Positions 1-6,090 are shown, counted from the stretch's first letter. The stretch is DNA of 9,924 bases from Novosphingobium sp. UBA1948 (GCA_002336765.1 DDES01000082.1:1-9924); one strand, 5' to 3'. Notes: a model not told the origin generated them from the letters alone. Translations and numbers: made by a program.

Positions 1-508
1 CCTGCAGGGCGGCCCGCTGATGCACATCATCGCTGCCAAGGCGGTGGCTTTCGGCGAGGCGCTCCAGCCTTCGTTCAAGGCCTATGCCCAGCAGATCAAG
101 GCCAATGCCAAGGCGCTGGCCGCCTCGCTTCAGGCCGAGGGTCTGGGCATTGTCTCGGGCGGCACGGACAACCATCTGATGCTGGTCGATCTGCGGCCCT
201 ATGGCGCCAAGGGCAAGCATGCCGAAAAGGCGCTCGATCGCGCCTCGATCACCTGCAACAAGAACTCGATCCCGTTTGACGACGAGAAGCCCTTGCTGAC
301 CAGCGGCATCCGTCTGGGCACGCCTGCCGGCACCACCCGCGGCTTTGGCGAGGCCGAGTTCACGCAGATTGGCAAGTGGATCGCGCAAGTGGTTGATGGC
401 CTTCGCAAGAATGGCCCCGAAGGCGATGCGCAGGTCGAGGCCCGTGTGGCCGCAGAGGTGCAGGAAATGTGCGCCCGCTTCCCGATCTATCCCAAGCTGG
501 GCTACTGA
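1..508 (+). CDS. glyA: Serine hydroxymethyltransferase, C-terminal part (5' truncated by window)
   Basis: The last ~168 residues of a cytosolic PLP enzyme that converts serine plus tetrahydrofolate to glycine plus 5,10-methylene-THF, the main one-carbon source. The frame is open from base 2 and begins LQGGPLMHIIAAKAVAF, a conserved stretch shortly after the PLP lysine, so the gene starts outside the window. Other family signatures are SGGTDNH (bases ~160-177) and SGIRLGTPAGTTRGF (bases ~302-346), which carries the Arg that binds the substrate carboxylate. It stops with TGA at 506-508. nrdR begins three bases later, so the two are almost certainly co-transcribed; both touch nucleotide supply (methylene-THF for thymidylate, NrdR for ribonucleotide reductase). 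No frameshift or odd residues are visible. Identity is near certain; the N-terminal half cannot be judged here. Confidence 0.97.
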   Translation, partial: LQGGPLMHIIAAKAVAFGEALQPSFKAYAQQIKANAKALAASLQAEGLGIVSGGTDNHLMLVDLRPYGAKGKHAEKALDRASITCNKNSIPFDDEKPLLTSGIRLGTPAGTTRGFGEAEFTQIGKWIAQVVDGLRKNGPEGDAQVEARVAAEVQEMCARFPIYPKLGY

Positions 509-511
509 TCC

Positions 512-973
512 TTGCGTTGCCCTTTCTGCGCCCATGACAACAGTCAGGTTAAGGACTCGCGCCCGACGGAGGACAATACGTCCATCCGTCGGCGTCGCCA
601 GTGCGAAGGCTGCGGCGCGCGTTTCACCACCTTCGAGCGCGTGCAACTGCGCGAGGTAACGGTGGTGAAAAGCAACGACCAGCGCGAGCCTTTCGACCGC
701 GCCAAGATCGAGCAGTCCGTCACGCTGGCCTGCCGCAAGCGCGGGGTTCCGCAGGAGCGGCTCGACCAGTTGGTGTCGGGCATCCAGCGCCAGATCGAGA
801 CCTTGGGCGATAATGAAGTGTCCTCGCGGGTGATTGGCGAACTGGTGATGGACGGGCTGCGCGCGCTCGACAGCGTGGCCTATATCCGCTTCGCCAGCGT
901 CTATCGCGATTTTGCCTCGCCCGCCGATTTCGAGGATTTCGCCTCCAGCGTGCATGAGGTGAAACCGGCATGA
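512..973 (+). CDS. nrdR: Transcriptional repressor NrdR
   Basis: A 153-residue repressor of ribonucleotide reductase genes that senses ATP/dATP and binds NrdR boxes. Family length is about 150-160. The N-terminal zinc ribbon is intact: C3-P-F-C6 and C31-E-G-C34, followed by the Arg-rich DNA-binding stretch at 26-29. The ATP-cone domain spans ~49-139 (KSNDQREPFDRAKIEQSV at 53-70). The start is TTG at 512, chosen because it puts the invariant MRCPFC at the N terminus. It lies three bases after the glyA stop, with no good Shine-Dalgarno, so initiation probably depends on ribosomes finishing glyA. The stop overlaps the next start as ATGA (970-973). glyA-nrdR adjacency is common in proteobacteria. 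No NrdR-box pair was recognised in the window, so the targets lie elsewhere. Confidence 0.96.
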   Translation: MRCPFCAHDNSQVKDSRPTEDNTSIRRRRQCEGCGARFTTFERVQLREVTVVKSNDQREPFDRAKIEQSVTLACRKRGVPQERLDQLVSGIQRQIETLGDNEVSSRVIGELVMDGLRALDSVAYIRFASVYRDFASPADFEDFASSVHEVKPA

Positions 974-1761
974 CGCGCGCCGTCAGTTCCCGGCCTGTCA
1001 TCGTGCTGGTGCGCCCGCAACTGGGCGAGAATATCGGCAAGGCGGCGCGGGCCATGCTCAATTTCGGCCTGACCGAAATGCGGCTGGTGACGCCGCGCGA
1101 TGGCTGGCCCAACCCTGCGGCGGGACCGGCGGCGGCGGGGGCCGATGTGGTGCTGGAAGGCGCGCGGGTCTATGCCTCGGTGGCCGAGGCGGTGGCCGAT
1201 TGCGCGCATGTCTATGCCACCACGGTACGCAAGCGCGGCGTGACCAAGCCGGTGCTGACGCCCGAAGAGGCGGCGCGCGAGATCCATAGCCATAACGACG
1301 CGCGCAGCGCGATCCTCTTTGGCCCCGAGCGTTCGGGCCTTGAAACCGAGGACGTGGCGCTGGCCCGCGCGATCATCACCGTGCCGATCAACCCGGAATT
1401 CGCCTCGCTCAATCTGGCGCAGGCGGTGATCCTGTGCGCCTATGAATGGTCGAAAGGGTTGGCGAAAGGCGATGCTCTGGCCCAGCCTACGCTCGAGGAT
1501 CTGTTGCCGCCGGCCCCGCAGGAGGATCTGGAAGGCATGATCGGCCATTTCGAGAGCCTGCTGGAAGCGCGCGACTATTTCTTCCCGCCCGATCGCGCAG
1601 AGGCCACCCGCCTCACCCTGCGCGGGGTACTGACCAAGCCCGCATGGAACCATCTGGAAGTGCGCACCATGCGCGGCGTGCTCTCAGCATTGGGGCGCAC
1701 GCCCGGCGTGATCCCGCCTCCACGCGGCAAGAAGCGCGCAAATCCGCCAGAAAGTGATTGA
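970..1761 (+). CDS. trmJ: tRNA (cytidine/uridine-32-2'-O-)-methyltransferase, TrmJ type (SPOUT family)
   Basis: A 263-residue SAM-dependent SPOUT (TrmH/SpoU superfamily) RNA methyltransferase, cytosolic. The three SPOUT motifs are present: motif 1 N21-I-G-K-A-A-R27 (NIGKAARAMLNFG), motif 2 LFGPERSGL at 116-124 with E120 and R121, and motif 3 VPINPEFASLNLAQAV at 138-153 with S146-L-N148. These form the knotted SAM site. The NPEFASLNLAQAV form and the ~110-residue helical C-terminal extension fit TrmJ better than TrmH or RlmB; TrmJ 2'-O-methylates position 32 of tRNA anticodon loops. The ATG overlaps the nrdR stop by four bases and has a strong GAGGTG Shine-Dalgarno at 956-961, eight bases upstream. 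The C-terminal tail is basic (GKKRANPP). Family assignment is secure; the exact target nucleotide is inferred by homology. Confidence 0.9.
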   Translation: MTRAVSSRPVIVLVRPQLGENIGKAARAMLNFGLTEMRLVTPRDGWPNPAAGPAAAGADVVLEGARVYASVAEAVADCAHVYATTVRKRGVTKPVLTPEEAAREIHSHNDARSAILFGPERSGLETEDVALARAIITVPINPEFASLNLAQAVILCAYEWSKGLAKGDALAQPTLEDLLPPAPQEDLEGMIGHFESLLEARDYFFPPDRAEATRLTLRGVLTKPAWNHLEVRTMRGVLSALGRTPGVIPPPRGKKRANPPESD

Positions 1762-1786
1762 CAAGACCAGCGCGTGCCGCCAAAGG
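1758..1786 (+). promoter_or_regulatory. Candidate rpsD promoter
   Basis: A perfect -35 hexamer TTGACA lies at 1758-1763, overlapping the trmJ stop codon. A 17-bp spacer leads to CAAAGG at 1781-1786, followed by CGCC. The -10 match is poor by E. coli rules. It resembles the relaxed (C/T)AAnGG-plus-GC-rich -10 boxes I recall in sphingomonad housekeeping promoters; that is recollection, not proof. A start near 1793 would give rpsD a ~158-nt leader. Confidence 0.4.
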
Positions 1787-1827
1787 CGCCGCTCCACAAC
1801 GGCAAAGTGTCGCATCCGCGGCGCTTT
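1783..1827 (+). repeat. Inverted repeat at the start of the rpsD leader
   Basis: Arms AAGGCGCCGC (1783-1792) and GCGGCGCTTT (1818-1827) can form a 10-bp RNA stem with one G-U pair and a 25-nt loop. The left arm overlaps the candidate -10 box, so the whole stem would exist only in transcripts reading through from trmJ or starting upstream. Confidence 0.4.
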
Positions 1828-1864
1828 CCCCTTGGCCCCGCACTTTCCGGTGAAGCGGGTGCCG

Positions 1865-1885
1865 CCTTGGGCAATAGGCTCAAGG
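1865..1885 (+). promoter_or_regulatory. Hairpin in the rpsD 5' leader
   Basis: CCTTGGGC (1865-1872) pairs with GCTCAAGG (1878-1885) around the loop AATAG: eight pairs including one G-U. No U tract follows, so it is not a terminator. It lies 65 bases before the rpsD start codon. Ribosomal protein S4 represses its own operon by binding mRNA leaders in other bacteria, so an autoregulatory role is plausible but untested here. Confidence 0.4.
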
Positions 1886-1937
1886 GTGCAGCGCCGGAAC
1901 AACGAAACGACGGGAACATCCCCGCGTAACAGCAATG

Positions 1938-1943
1938 AAGGAA
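1938..1943 (+). promoter_or_regulatory. rpsD ribosome binding site
   Basis: AAGGAA lies seven bases before GTG at 1951 and fixes that GTG as the rpsD start. It also sits just inside a tiny out-of-frame ATG frame beginning at 1935, which has no site of its own. Confidence 0.75.
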
Positions 1944-1950
1944 AGCGAAC

Positions 1951-2562
1951 GTGTCGAAGCGTCACGCGTCTAAGTACAAGATTGACCGCCGTCTTGGCGA
2001 AAACATCTGGGGCCGTCCCAAGTCGTCGGTGAACCGCCGCGCCTATGGCCCGGGCCAGCATGGCCAGCGCCGCAAGGGCAAGATCTCGGACTTCGGTCTG
2101 CAGCTGCGCGCCAAGCAGAAGCTCAAGGGCTACTATGGCGACATCACCGAAAAGCAGTTCAAGGCGACCTATCAGGAAGCCTCGCGCATGAAGGGTGATA
2201 CCGGCCAGAACCTGGTCGGCCTGCTCGAGCAGCGTCTGGACGCGGTGGTCTATCGCTCGAAGTTCGCCCCCACCATCTTCTCGGCCCGTCAGGTCGTGTC
2301 GCATGGCCACATCTATGTGAACGGCGTGAAGTGCAACATCGCCTCGCGTCGCGTGCGCCCCGGCGACGTGATCTCGCTCGGCAAGAAGGCCAAGGAAATG
2401 GCCCTGATCGCCGAAGCGCAGGCTCTGCCCGAGCGCGAAGTGCCCGACTATGTGTCGGCCGACGGTGACAAGGTTACCTTCGTGCGCGTTCCGACGCTCG
2501 ACGAAGTGCCCTATCCCGTGAAGATGGAACCGAATCTGGTCGTCGAATTCTATTCGCGCTAA
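1951..2562 (+). CDS. rpsD: 30S ribosomal protein S4
   Basis: A 203-residue primary 16S rRNA-binding protein that nucleates 30S assembly; the usual length is 200-209. It begins with GTG behind AAGGAA. Its N-terminal region (1-92) lacks the Cys4 zinc site, so it is the zinc-free form common in alphaproteobacteria; the only cysteine is in VKCNIASRR. The S4 RNA-binding domain spans ~93-153 (LEQRLDAVVYRSKFAPTIFSARQVV, then HGHIYVNG and RRVRPGDVISL). The C terminus VVEFYSR is canonical. It is a single gene here rather than part of the alpha operon: its own leader and promoter-like sequence lie upstream and an intrinsic terminator follows 28 bases after the stop. Codon use is strongly biased (CTG/CTC, AAG, CGC/CGT), as in highly expressed genes. 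S4 is a known translational autorepressor, and the long leader is a possible site for it. Confidence 0.98.
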   Translation: MSKRHASKYKIDRRLGENIWGRPKSSVNRRAYGPGQHGQRRKGKISDFGLQLRAKQKLKGYYGDITEKQFKATYQEASRMKGDTGQNLVGLLEQRLDAVVYRSKFAPTIFSARQVVSHGHIYVNGVKCNIASRRVRPGDVISLGKKAKEMALIAEAQALPEREVPDYVSADGDKVTFVRVPTLDEVPYPVKMEPNLVVEFYSR

Positions 2563-2590
2563 TTCGCGTCCGTCACGGAACGAAATTCGG

Positions 2591-2624
2591 AAAGGCGGCG
2601 GGGCAACCTGCCGCCTTTTTGTTT
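2591..2624 (+). terminator. Intrinsic terminator of rpsD
   Basis: AAAGGCGGC (2591-2599) pairs perfectly with GCCGCCTTT (2610-2618). The stem is extended inward by one G-U and two G-C pairs to a GCAA tetraloop (2603-2606). The T run at 2616-2620 followed by GTTTG supplies the U tract. It is well placed 28 bp after the rpsD stop and insulates the downstream gene. Confidence 0.93.
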
Positions 2625-2677
2625 GTGGTTGCAGGGTTTTATGTCATTCTTGCCACATTCATGGTGACAGGGATTTC

Positions 2678-3205
2678 ATGATGGCGATCATTCGATGGAT
2701 TGTTCCGGCACTGATGGCCTGCTCGGCTCCCGCCATAGCCAAGGCCCCCGTGGTCGGCCAACCCGCGCCCGATGCGATGATGACCACGGTCAAAAGCCAG
2801 TACCTCAAACTGTCGGAATTGCGTGGGCAGGTGGTGGTCATCAATTTCTGGGCGACATGGTGTGTGCCCTGCCGCGCTGAACTGCCGCTGCTGGACGAAT
2901 ATTACCGTGCGCAGGAAAAGCATGGCCTGCGCGTTTTTGCCGCGACGACAGAAGATTCCATTCCGGAATACAAGCTGCGCAAACTGTTTGACGTTCTGGC
3001 GATCACGCCCCTGCGCCGCCTGCGCGGCCCTTATGAGCCCATTGACGGCGCCGTTCCCACCAATTTCATCATCGATCGCGCCGGACGGCTACGTTATGCC
3101 AAGGCGGGCGCCTTCTCACTTGATGACCTGAACCGCGAACTGGTGCCGCTGTTGCAGGAACCGGCACCGCCGCTGTTGCAGCCCGCTCAAAGCCCCCCGA
3201 AATAG
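2678..3205 (+). CDS. TlpA/ResA-family thiol-disulfide oxidoreductase, exported
   Basis: A 175-residue thioredoxin-fold protein, probably periplasmic and reducing disulfides in other exported proteins, for example during cytochrome c maturation; its partner is unknown. A hydrophobic signal sequence (residues 1-21) ends in AIA before KAP, consistent with signal peptidase I. L-M-A-C15 is a poor lipobox, so membrane anchoring is less likely but possible. The redox motif W61-C-V-P-C65 sits in NFWATWCVPCRAELP, typical of TlpA. The cis-Pro loop is GAVPTNFIID (~127-136). A second ATG at 2681 is better spaced from AGGGA (2669-2673) and may be the real start. The C terminus is a Pro/Gln-rich tail made by a short internal duplication (3145-3181). 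The 3' end overlaps tgt tail-to-tail by 19 bp. No clear promoter is visible in 2625-2677. Confidence 0.88.
   Translation: MMAIIRWIVPALMACSAPAIAKAPVVGQPAPDAMMTTVKSQYLKLSELRGQVVVINFWATWCVPCRAELPLLDEYYRAQEKHGLRVFAATTEDSIPEYKLRKLFDVLAITPLRRLRGPYEPIDGAVPTNFIIDRAGRLRYAKAGAFSLDDLNRELVPLLQEPAPPLLQPAQSPPK
3145..3181 (+). repeat. 13-bp direct repeat in the TlpA-like gene tail
   Basis: GCCGCTGTTGCAG occurs at 3145-3157 and 3169-3181, 24 bp (eight codons) apart and in frame. It encodes PLLQ twice in the C-terminal extension, which suggests a small tandem duplication that has since diverged in its second half. Confidence 0.7.
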
Positions 3206-4326
3206 TCCCGCCGGAAATCCGCCGCAAAGCCGGCGAACCGGCCCTCGGCTATGGCCGCCCTCATCCCCGCCATCAATTGCTGGTAGAACGCTATATTGTG
3301 CTCGGTCATCAGCATCATGCCGAGGATCTCGTTGGCCTTGTTGAGGTGATGCAGATAGGCGCGTGAATAGGTGGCGCAGACCGAACAGGTGCAGCGTTCG
3401 TCCAGCGGCCCCTGATCCTCGGCAAAGCGGGCGTTGCGGATGTTGAGCGGCCCGCGCCATGTGAAGGCCTGACCGTTGCGCCCCGACCGGCTGGGCAGCA
3501 CGCAGTCGAACATATCCACCCCGCGCTCCACCGCGCCGACCAGATCGTCGGGCTTGCCCACGCCCATCAGATAGCGCGGGGCATCATCAGGCAACTGGCC
3601 GGGCGCAAAGTCCAGCGTGGCAAACATCGCCTCCTGCCCCTCGCCCACGGCCAGACCGCCGATGGCATAGCCGTCAAAGCCGATCTCGCGCAGCTTGCCC
3701 GCCGAAATGCCGCGCAGATCCTCGTGCAGCCCGCCTTGCTGGATGCCGAACAGCGCCGAGCGCGCGGCATGCTCCTCGCCACTGTCAAACCCGTCGCGGC
3801 TGCGCTTGGCCCAGCGCATCGACATCAGCATCGAACGCTCGATCACCTCCTTGCCCTGATCGGCGCGCGGGCATTCGTCAAAAGCCATAACGATGTCGCT
3901 GCCCAACAGGCGCTGGATTTCCATGCTGCGCTCGGGCGTCAGATGGTGGCGGCTGCCGTCGATATGGCTGGCAAAGGTCACGCCTTCCTCGGTGATCTTG
4001 CGCAGGTCCGACAGGCTCATCACCTGATAGCCGCCGCTGTCAGTCAGGATCGGGCGATCCCAGTTCATGAACTTGTGCAAGCCCCCCAGCCGCGCCATGC
4101 GCTCCGCACCGGGGCGCAGCATCAGGTGATAGGTGTTGCCCAGCAAGATATCGGCCCCTGTGGCGCGCACGGTTTCGGGCTTCATCGCCTTCACCGTGGC
4201 CGCCGTGCCCACCGGCATGAAGGCTGGCGTGCGGATGTCGCCCCGCTTCATACGGATCTTGCCGGTGCGCGCCTTGCCATCGCGCGCGTGGATTTCGAAG
4301 GAAAAACGGGGTGCTTGCGTAGTCAT
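3187..4326 (-). CDS. tgt: tRNA-guanine transglycosylase (queuine tRNA-ribosyltransferase)
   Basis: A 379-residue cytosolic enzyme that exchanges guanine-34 for preQ1 in GUN-anticodon tRNAs (Asp, Asn, His, Tyr), the step before QueA in queuosine synthesis. All key residues are visible: the base-pocket D96 in LTDSGGYQVMSL (with Y100), D150, the QQGG loop 196-199, GGLAVGEG 223-230, the nucleophile D274 in MFDCVLPSRSGRNG, and the zinc ligands C312, C314, C317 and H343. All fall at a constant offset of six from the Zymomonas mobilis numbering as I remember it. The ATG at 4326 is preceded by AAGGG (4334-4338 on the + strand) with seven bases between. The frame stays open far upstream, but that extension is not tgt-like. 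tgt is not adjacent to queA here (2.2 kb apart), so it needs its own promoter in 4327-4416; I could not fix one. Its 3' end overlaps the TlpA-like gene. Confidence 0.97.
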   Translation of the reverse strand: MTTQAPRFSFEIHARDGKARTGKIRMKRGDIRTPAFMPVGTAATVKAMKPETVRATGADILLGNTYHLMLRPGAERMARLGGLHKFMNWDRPILTDSGGYQVMSLSDLRKITEEGVTFASHIDGSRHHLTPERSMEIQRLLGSDIVMAFDECPRADQGKEVIERSMLMSMRWAKRSRDGFDSGEEHAARSALFGIQQGGLHEDLRGISAGKLREIGFDGYAIGGLAVGEGQEAMFATLDFAPGQLPDDAPRYLMGVGKPDDLVGAVERGVDMFDCVLPSRSGRNGQAFTWRGPLNIRNARFAEDQGPLDERCTCSVCATYSRAYLHHLNKANEILGMMLMTEHNIAFYQQLMAGMRAAIAEGRFAGFAADFRRDYFGGL

Positions 4327-4380
4327 GGCGCGGCCCTTACGCCGAAATACGGCATCGGGCAATGTGAAGGGCGGGCAAAC

Positions 4381-4409
4381 TGGACGGATGCGCCGCGCCC
4401 CGCTAGCCT
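4381..4409 (+). promoter_or_regulatory. Candidate leaderless promoter of the B3 lactamase gene
   Basis: TGGACG (4381-4386, four of six matches to TTGACA), a 17-bp spacer and TAGCCT (4404-4409, fitting TAnnnT) end seven bases before the ATG at 4417. No Shine-Dalgarno lies between. Transcription would then start at or next to the start codon, giving a leaderless mRNA. The promoter is inferred from sequence only. Confidence 0.4.
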
Positions 4410-4416
4410 CGCCGCC

Positions 4417-5325
4417 ATGAAACACGCGCTTCCCCTGCTCGCCCTGCCGCTCCTCGCCCAACTGGCCACCCCCGCGCTGGCGGCCGACGATCCGCTCACC
4501 CGCCCGATGAAAAGCTCCTACACCGACCGCTGGATGGAGCCGCGCCCCGCCCTGCCGGTGTGGGGTGGCACATGGCTGACCGGATCGCTGCATTTGAACA
4601 CGGCGGTGATCGATACGGGCGCGGGACTGATCGTGGTGGATGCGGGTCTGCCGCAATCCGCGCCGGTACTGGAGGCGCAGATCGCGTCCATCGGGCATAA
4701 GGTGAAGGATGTGCGCTATATCCTCGTCACCGAGGCGCATTTCGACCATGCGGGCGGCGTGGCGGCGCTGGCGCGCGACAGTGGTGCGACCGTGATCGCC
4801 AGCCCCTATACCGTGGCGGCGCTGGCCAGGGGCGGCACCGGCAAGGAAGACCAGCAGCATGACGACCTGCAAGCCTTCCCCGCGCCCAAAAAGCTGCGGG
4901 CGATCCGCGATGGCGGGGTGATCCGGCTGGGTCATACCAGCGTGACCGCGCGTTTCACCCCCGGCCACACCATCGGCTCGACCTCGTGGGTGTGGAACGC
5001 CTGCGACAAGGCGAAGGGCTGCCGCACCGTCACTTTCCTCGCCAGTATGAGCGCGGTTTCGCAGGATGGCTGGCTGTTTTCCGATCCCGCCCATGCCGCG
5101 ATTACGACCTCGTATCGGGCTTCGTTCAAGAAGGCTGCCGCCCTGCCCTGCGATATCCTGTTGACCGGCCATCCCGAGCACGGTCAGGCCGACGACAAGA
5201 TCGCGGCGGCAATCCGCGACCCCAAAAGCGTGGACTGGCAGGACAAGACGGCTTGTGCGGCAGCGGCGGGACGCTTTACCGCGATGCTGGACAAGCGCAT
5301 CGCCAAGGAACAAGCCGCAAAGTGA
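4417..5325 (+). CDS. Subclass B3 metallo-beta-lactamase homologue, Glu variant of the first zinc ligand
   Basis: A 302-residue exported MBL-fold hydrolase. The signal peptide (1-22) ends in ALA before ADD, so the enzyme is periplasmic. B3 features appear in order: WGGTW 49-53, VVDAGLP 73-79, the metal motif E106-A-H108-F-D110-H111 in TEAHFDHAGG, ARGG 137-140, TPGH184TIGSTSW, S212 in SMSAVS (the B3 Ser that orients the Zn2 water), and GH252PEH. C245 and C280 match the conserved B3 C-terminal disulfide. In standard numbering the ligand set is E116/H118/H196 and D120/H121/H263, so only the first His is changed. I recall described B3 enzymes with Glu here that still hydrolyse beta-lactams, so activity is likely; the substrate range is unknown. 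It overlaps the downstream permease by four bases. The ATG fits the signal peptide, with no Shine-Dalgarno. Alternative: a non-lactam MBL hydrolase. Confidence 0.88.
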   Translation: MKHALPLLALPLLAQLATPALAADDPLTRPMKSSYTDRWMEPRPALPVWGGTWLTGSLHLNTAVIDTGAGLIVVDAGLPQSAPVLEAQIASIGHKVKDVRYILVTEAHFDHAGGVAALARDSGATVIASPYTVAALARGGTGKEDQQHDDLQAFPAPKKLRAIRDGGVIRLGHTSVTARFTPGHTIGSTSWVWNACDKAKGCRTVTFLASMSAVSQDGWLFSDPAHAAITTSYRASFKKAAALPCDILLTGHPEHGQADDKIAAAIRDPKSVDWQDKTACAAAAGRFTAMLDKRIAKEQAAK

Positions 5326-6077
5326 CCATCGACTGGCTCTATCCCGCGCTGACCGCCACGGCGGCTGTGGCAGGTTTCATTGATTCGATCGCGGGCGGCG
5401 GCGGACTGATCTCGGTGCCGGCGCTGCTCTATGCAGGCCTGCCGCCGACGATGGCCCTGGGCACCAACAAGCTGCAATCCTCCTGCGGCACGGCGCTGGC
5501 GACATGGAAATACCATCGCGCGGGCCTGTTCCGGCTGCGCCCCAATCTGGCGGCGGTGGGCTTTGTGCTGGCCGGAGCTGCGGCGGGGGCTTGGGCGATC
5601 CAGCGGATTTCGCCCGATGCGCTCAAGCTGGTGGTGCCGGTGCTGCTGGTGGCGGTGGTGCTCTACACCGTGCTCAGCCCCAAGATGCACGACCATGAGG
5701 GCGAGCCCAAGATCAGCGAGAAGGCCTATCTGCCCGTTGCCAGCGGCATCGGCTTTTACGACGGGTTTTTCGGGCCGGGCACGGGGCAGTTTTTCGCGAT
5801 CACGCTGGTGGGGCTGCGCGGGCAAGGGCTGACGCGGGCGACGGGCCTGACCAAATTGTTCAACCTCACCAGCAACATCGCCTCGCTCTTGGTCTTCGCG
5901 CTGGGGGGCAAGATCCTGTGGCTGCTCGGCTTGTGCATGGCGCTGGGCTCGATGAGCGGGGCCTGGCTCGGATCGCATATGGCAACACGGCTTGGCGCCA
6001 AGGTGATCCGGCCCTTGCTGATCGCGGTCAGCCTCTCGCTGACGGCCAAGCTGGTATGGGGCTGGTTTGCCGGTTAG
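5322..6077 (+). CDS. TSUP-family (TauE/SafE, YfcA-like) membrane permease
   Basis: A 251-residue inner-membrane protein with about seven to eight hydrophobic segments. Signature repeats of the family are FIDSIAGGGGLISVPALL (19-36) with LGTNKLQ (46-52), and in the second half GFYDGFFGPGTGQFF (144-158) with TGLTKLFNLTSN (174-185). These are the paired half-repeats of TSUP transporters, which include sulfite, sulfoacetate and other anion exporters; many YfcA-type members have no known substrate. A soluble loop rich in charge (HDHEGEPKISEK, 123-134) separates the halves. The start is GTG at 5322, which overlaps the lactamase stop as GTGA and gives VTIDWLYPAL at the N terminus; AAGGAA at 5304-5309 is rather far away. 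Translational coupling to the lactamase is likely. Its function cannot be deduced from the pairing alone. Confidence 0.9.
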   Translation: MTIDWLYPALTATAAVAGFIDSIAGGGGLISVPALLYAGLPPTMALGTNKLQSSCGTALATWKYHRAGLFRLRPNLAAVGFVLAGAAAGAWAIQRISPDALKLVVPVLLVAVVLYTVLSPKMHDHEGEPKISEKAYLPVASGIGFYDGFFGPGTGQFFAITLVGLRGQGLTRATGLTKLFNLTSNIASLLVFALGGKILWLLGLCMALGSMSGAWLGSHMATRLGAKVIRPLLIAVSLSLTAKLVWGWFAG

Positions 6078-6090
6078 AGCATAGCTTTAA
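6074..6090. repeat. Near-palindrome joining two convergent stop codons
   Basis: TTAGAGC (6074-6080), ATA, GCTTTAA (6084-6090): seven-base arms with one G-U/A-C mismatch. It contains the TAG of the permease gene and, on the other strand, the TAA of the small exported protein. The stem is weak and has no long T tract, so a terminator role is doubtful. Confidence 0.3.

Noticed and set aside
901..1653. 250-codon - strand frame opposite trmJ
   Set aside because: High-GC shadow of trmJ: Arg/His/Gly-rich, no motif, and the + strand has all three SPOUT motifs.
1935..1973. 12-codon out-of-frame ATG frame overlapping the rpsD start (leader peptide?)
   Set aside because: No Shine-Dalgarno precedes the ATG and the rpsD site lies inside it. 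Likely chance.
1684..2310. 208-codon - strand frame across the rpsD leader and gene
   Set aside because: It is antisense to rpsD, whose S4 sequence is unmistakable, and has no ribosome site or recognisable domain.
3724..4416. Long + strand N-terminal extension of the lactamase frame
   Set aside because: It is antisense to tgt and its translation has no recognisable domain. The ATG at 4417 starts a proper signal peptide directly before the B3 domain.
3187..5313. A - strand frame open for over 700 codons, more than twice tgt length
   Set aside because: Only the part from 4326 down matches Tgt. The upstream stretch is the antisense of the lactamase gene, has low-complexity Arg/Gly/His-rich sequence and no motif, and a well-placed ribosome site marks ATG 4326.
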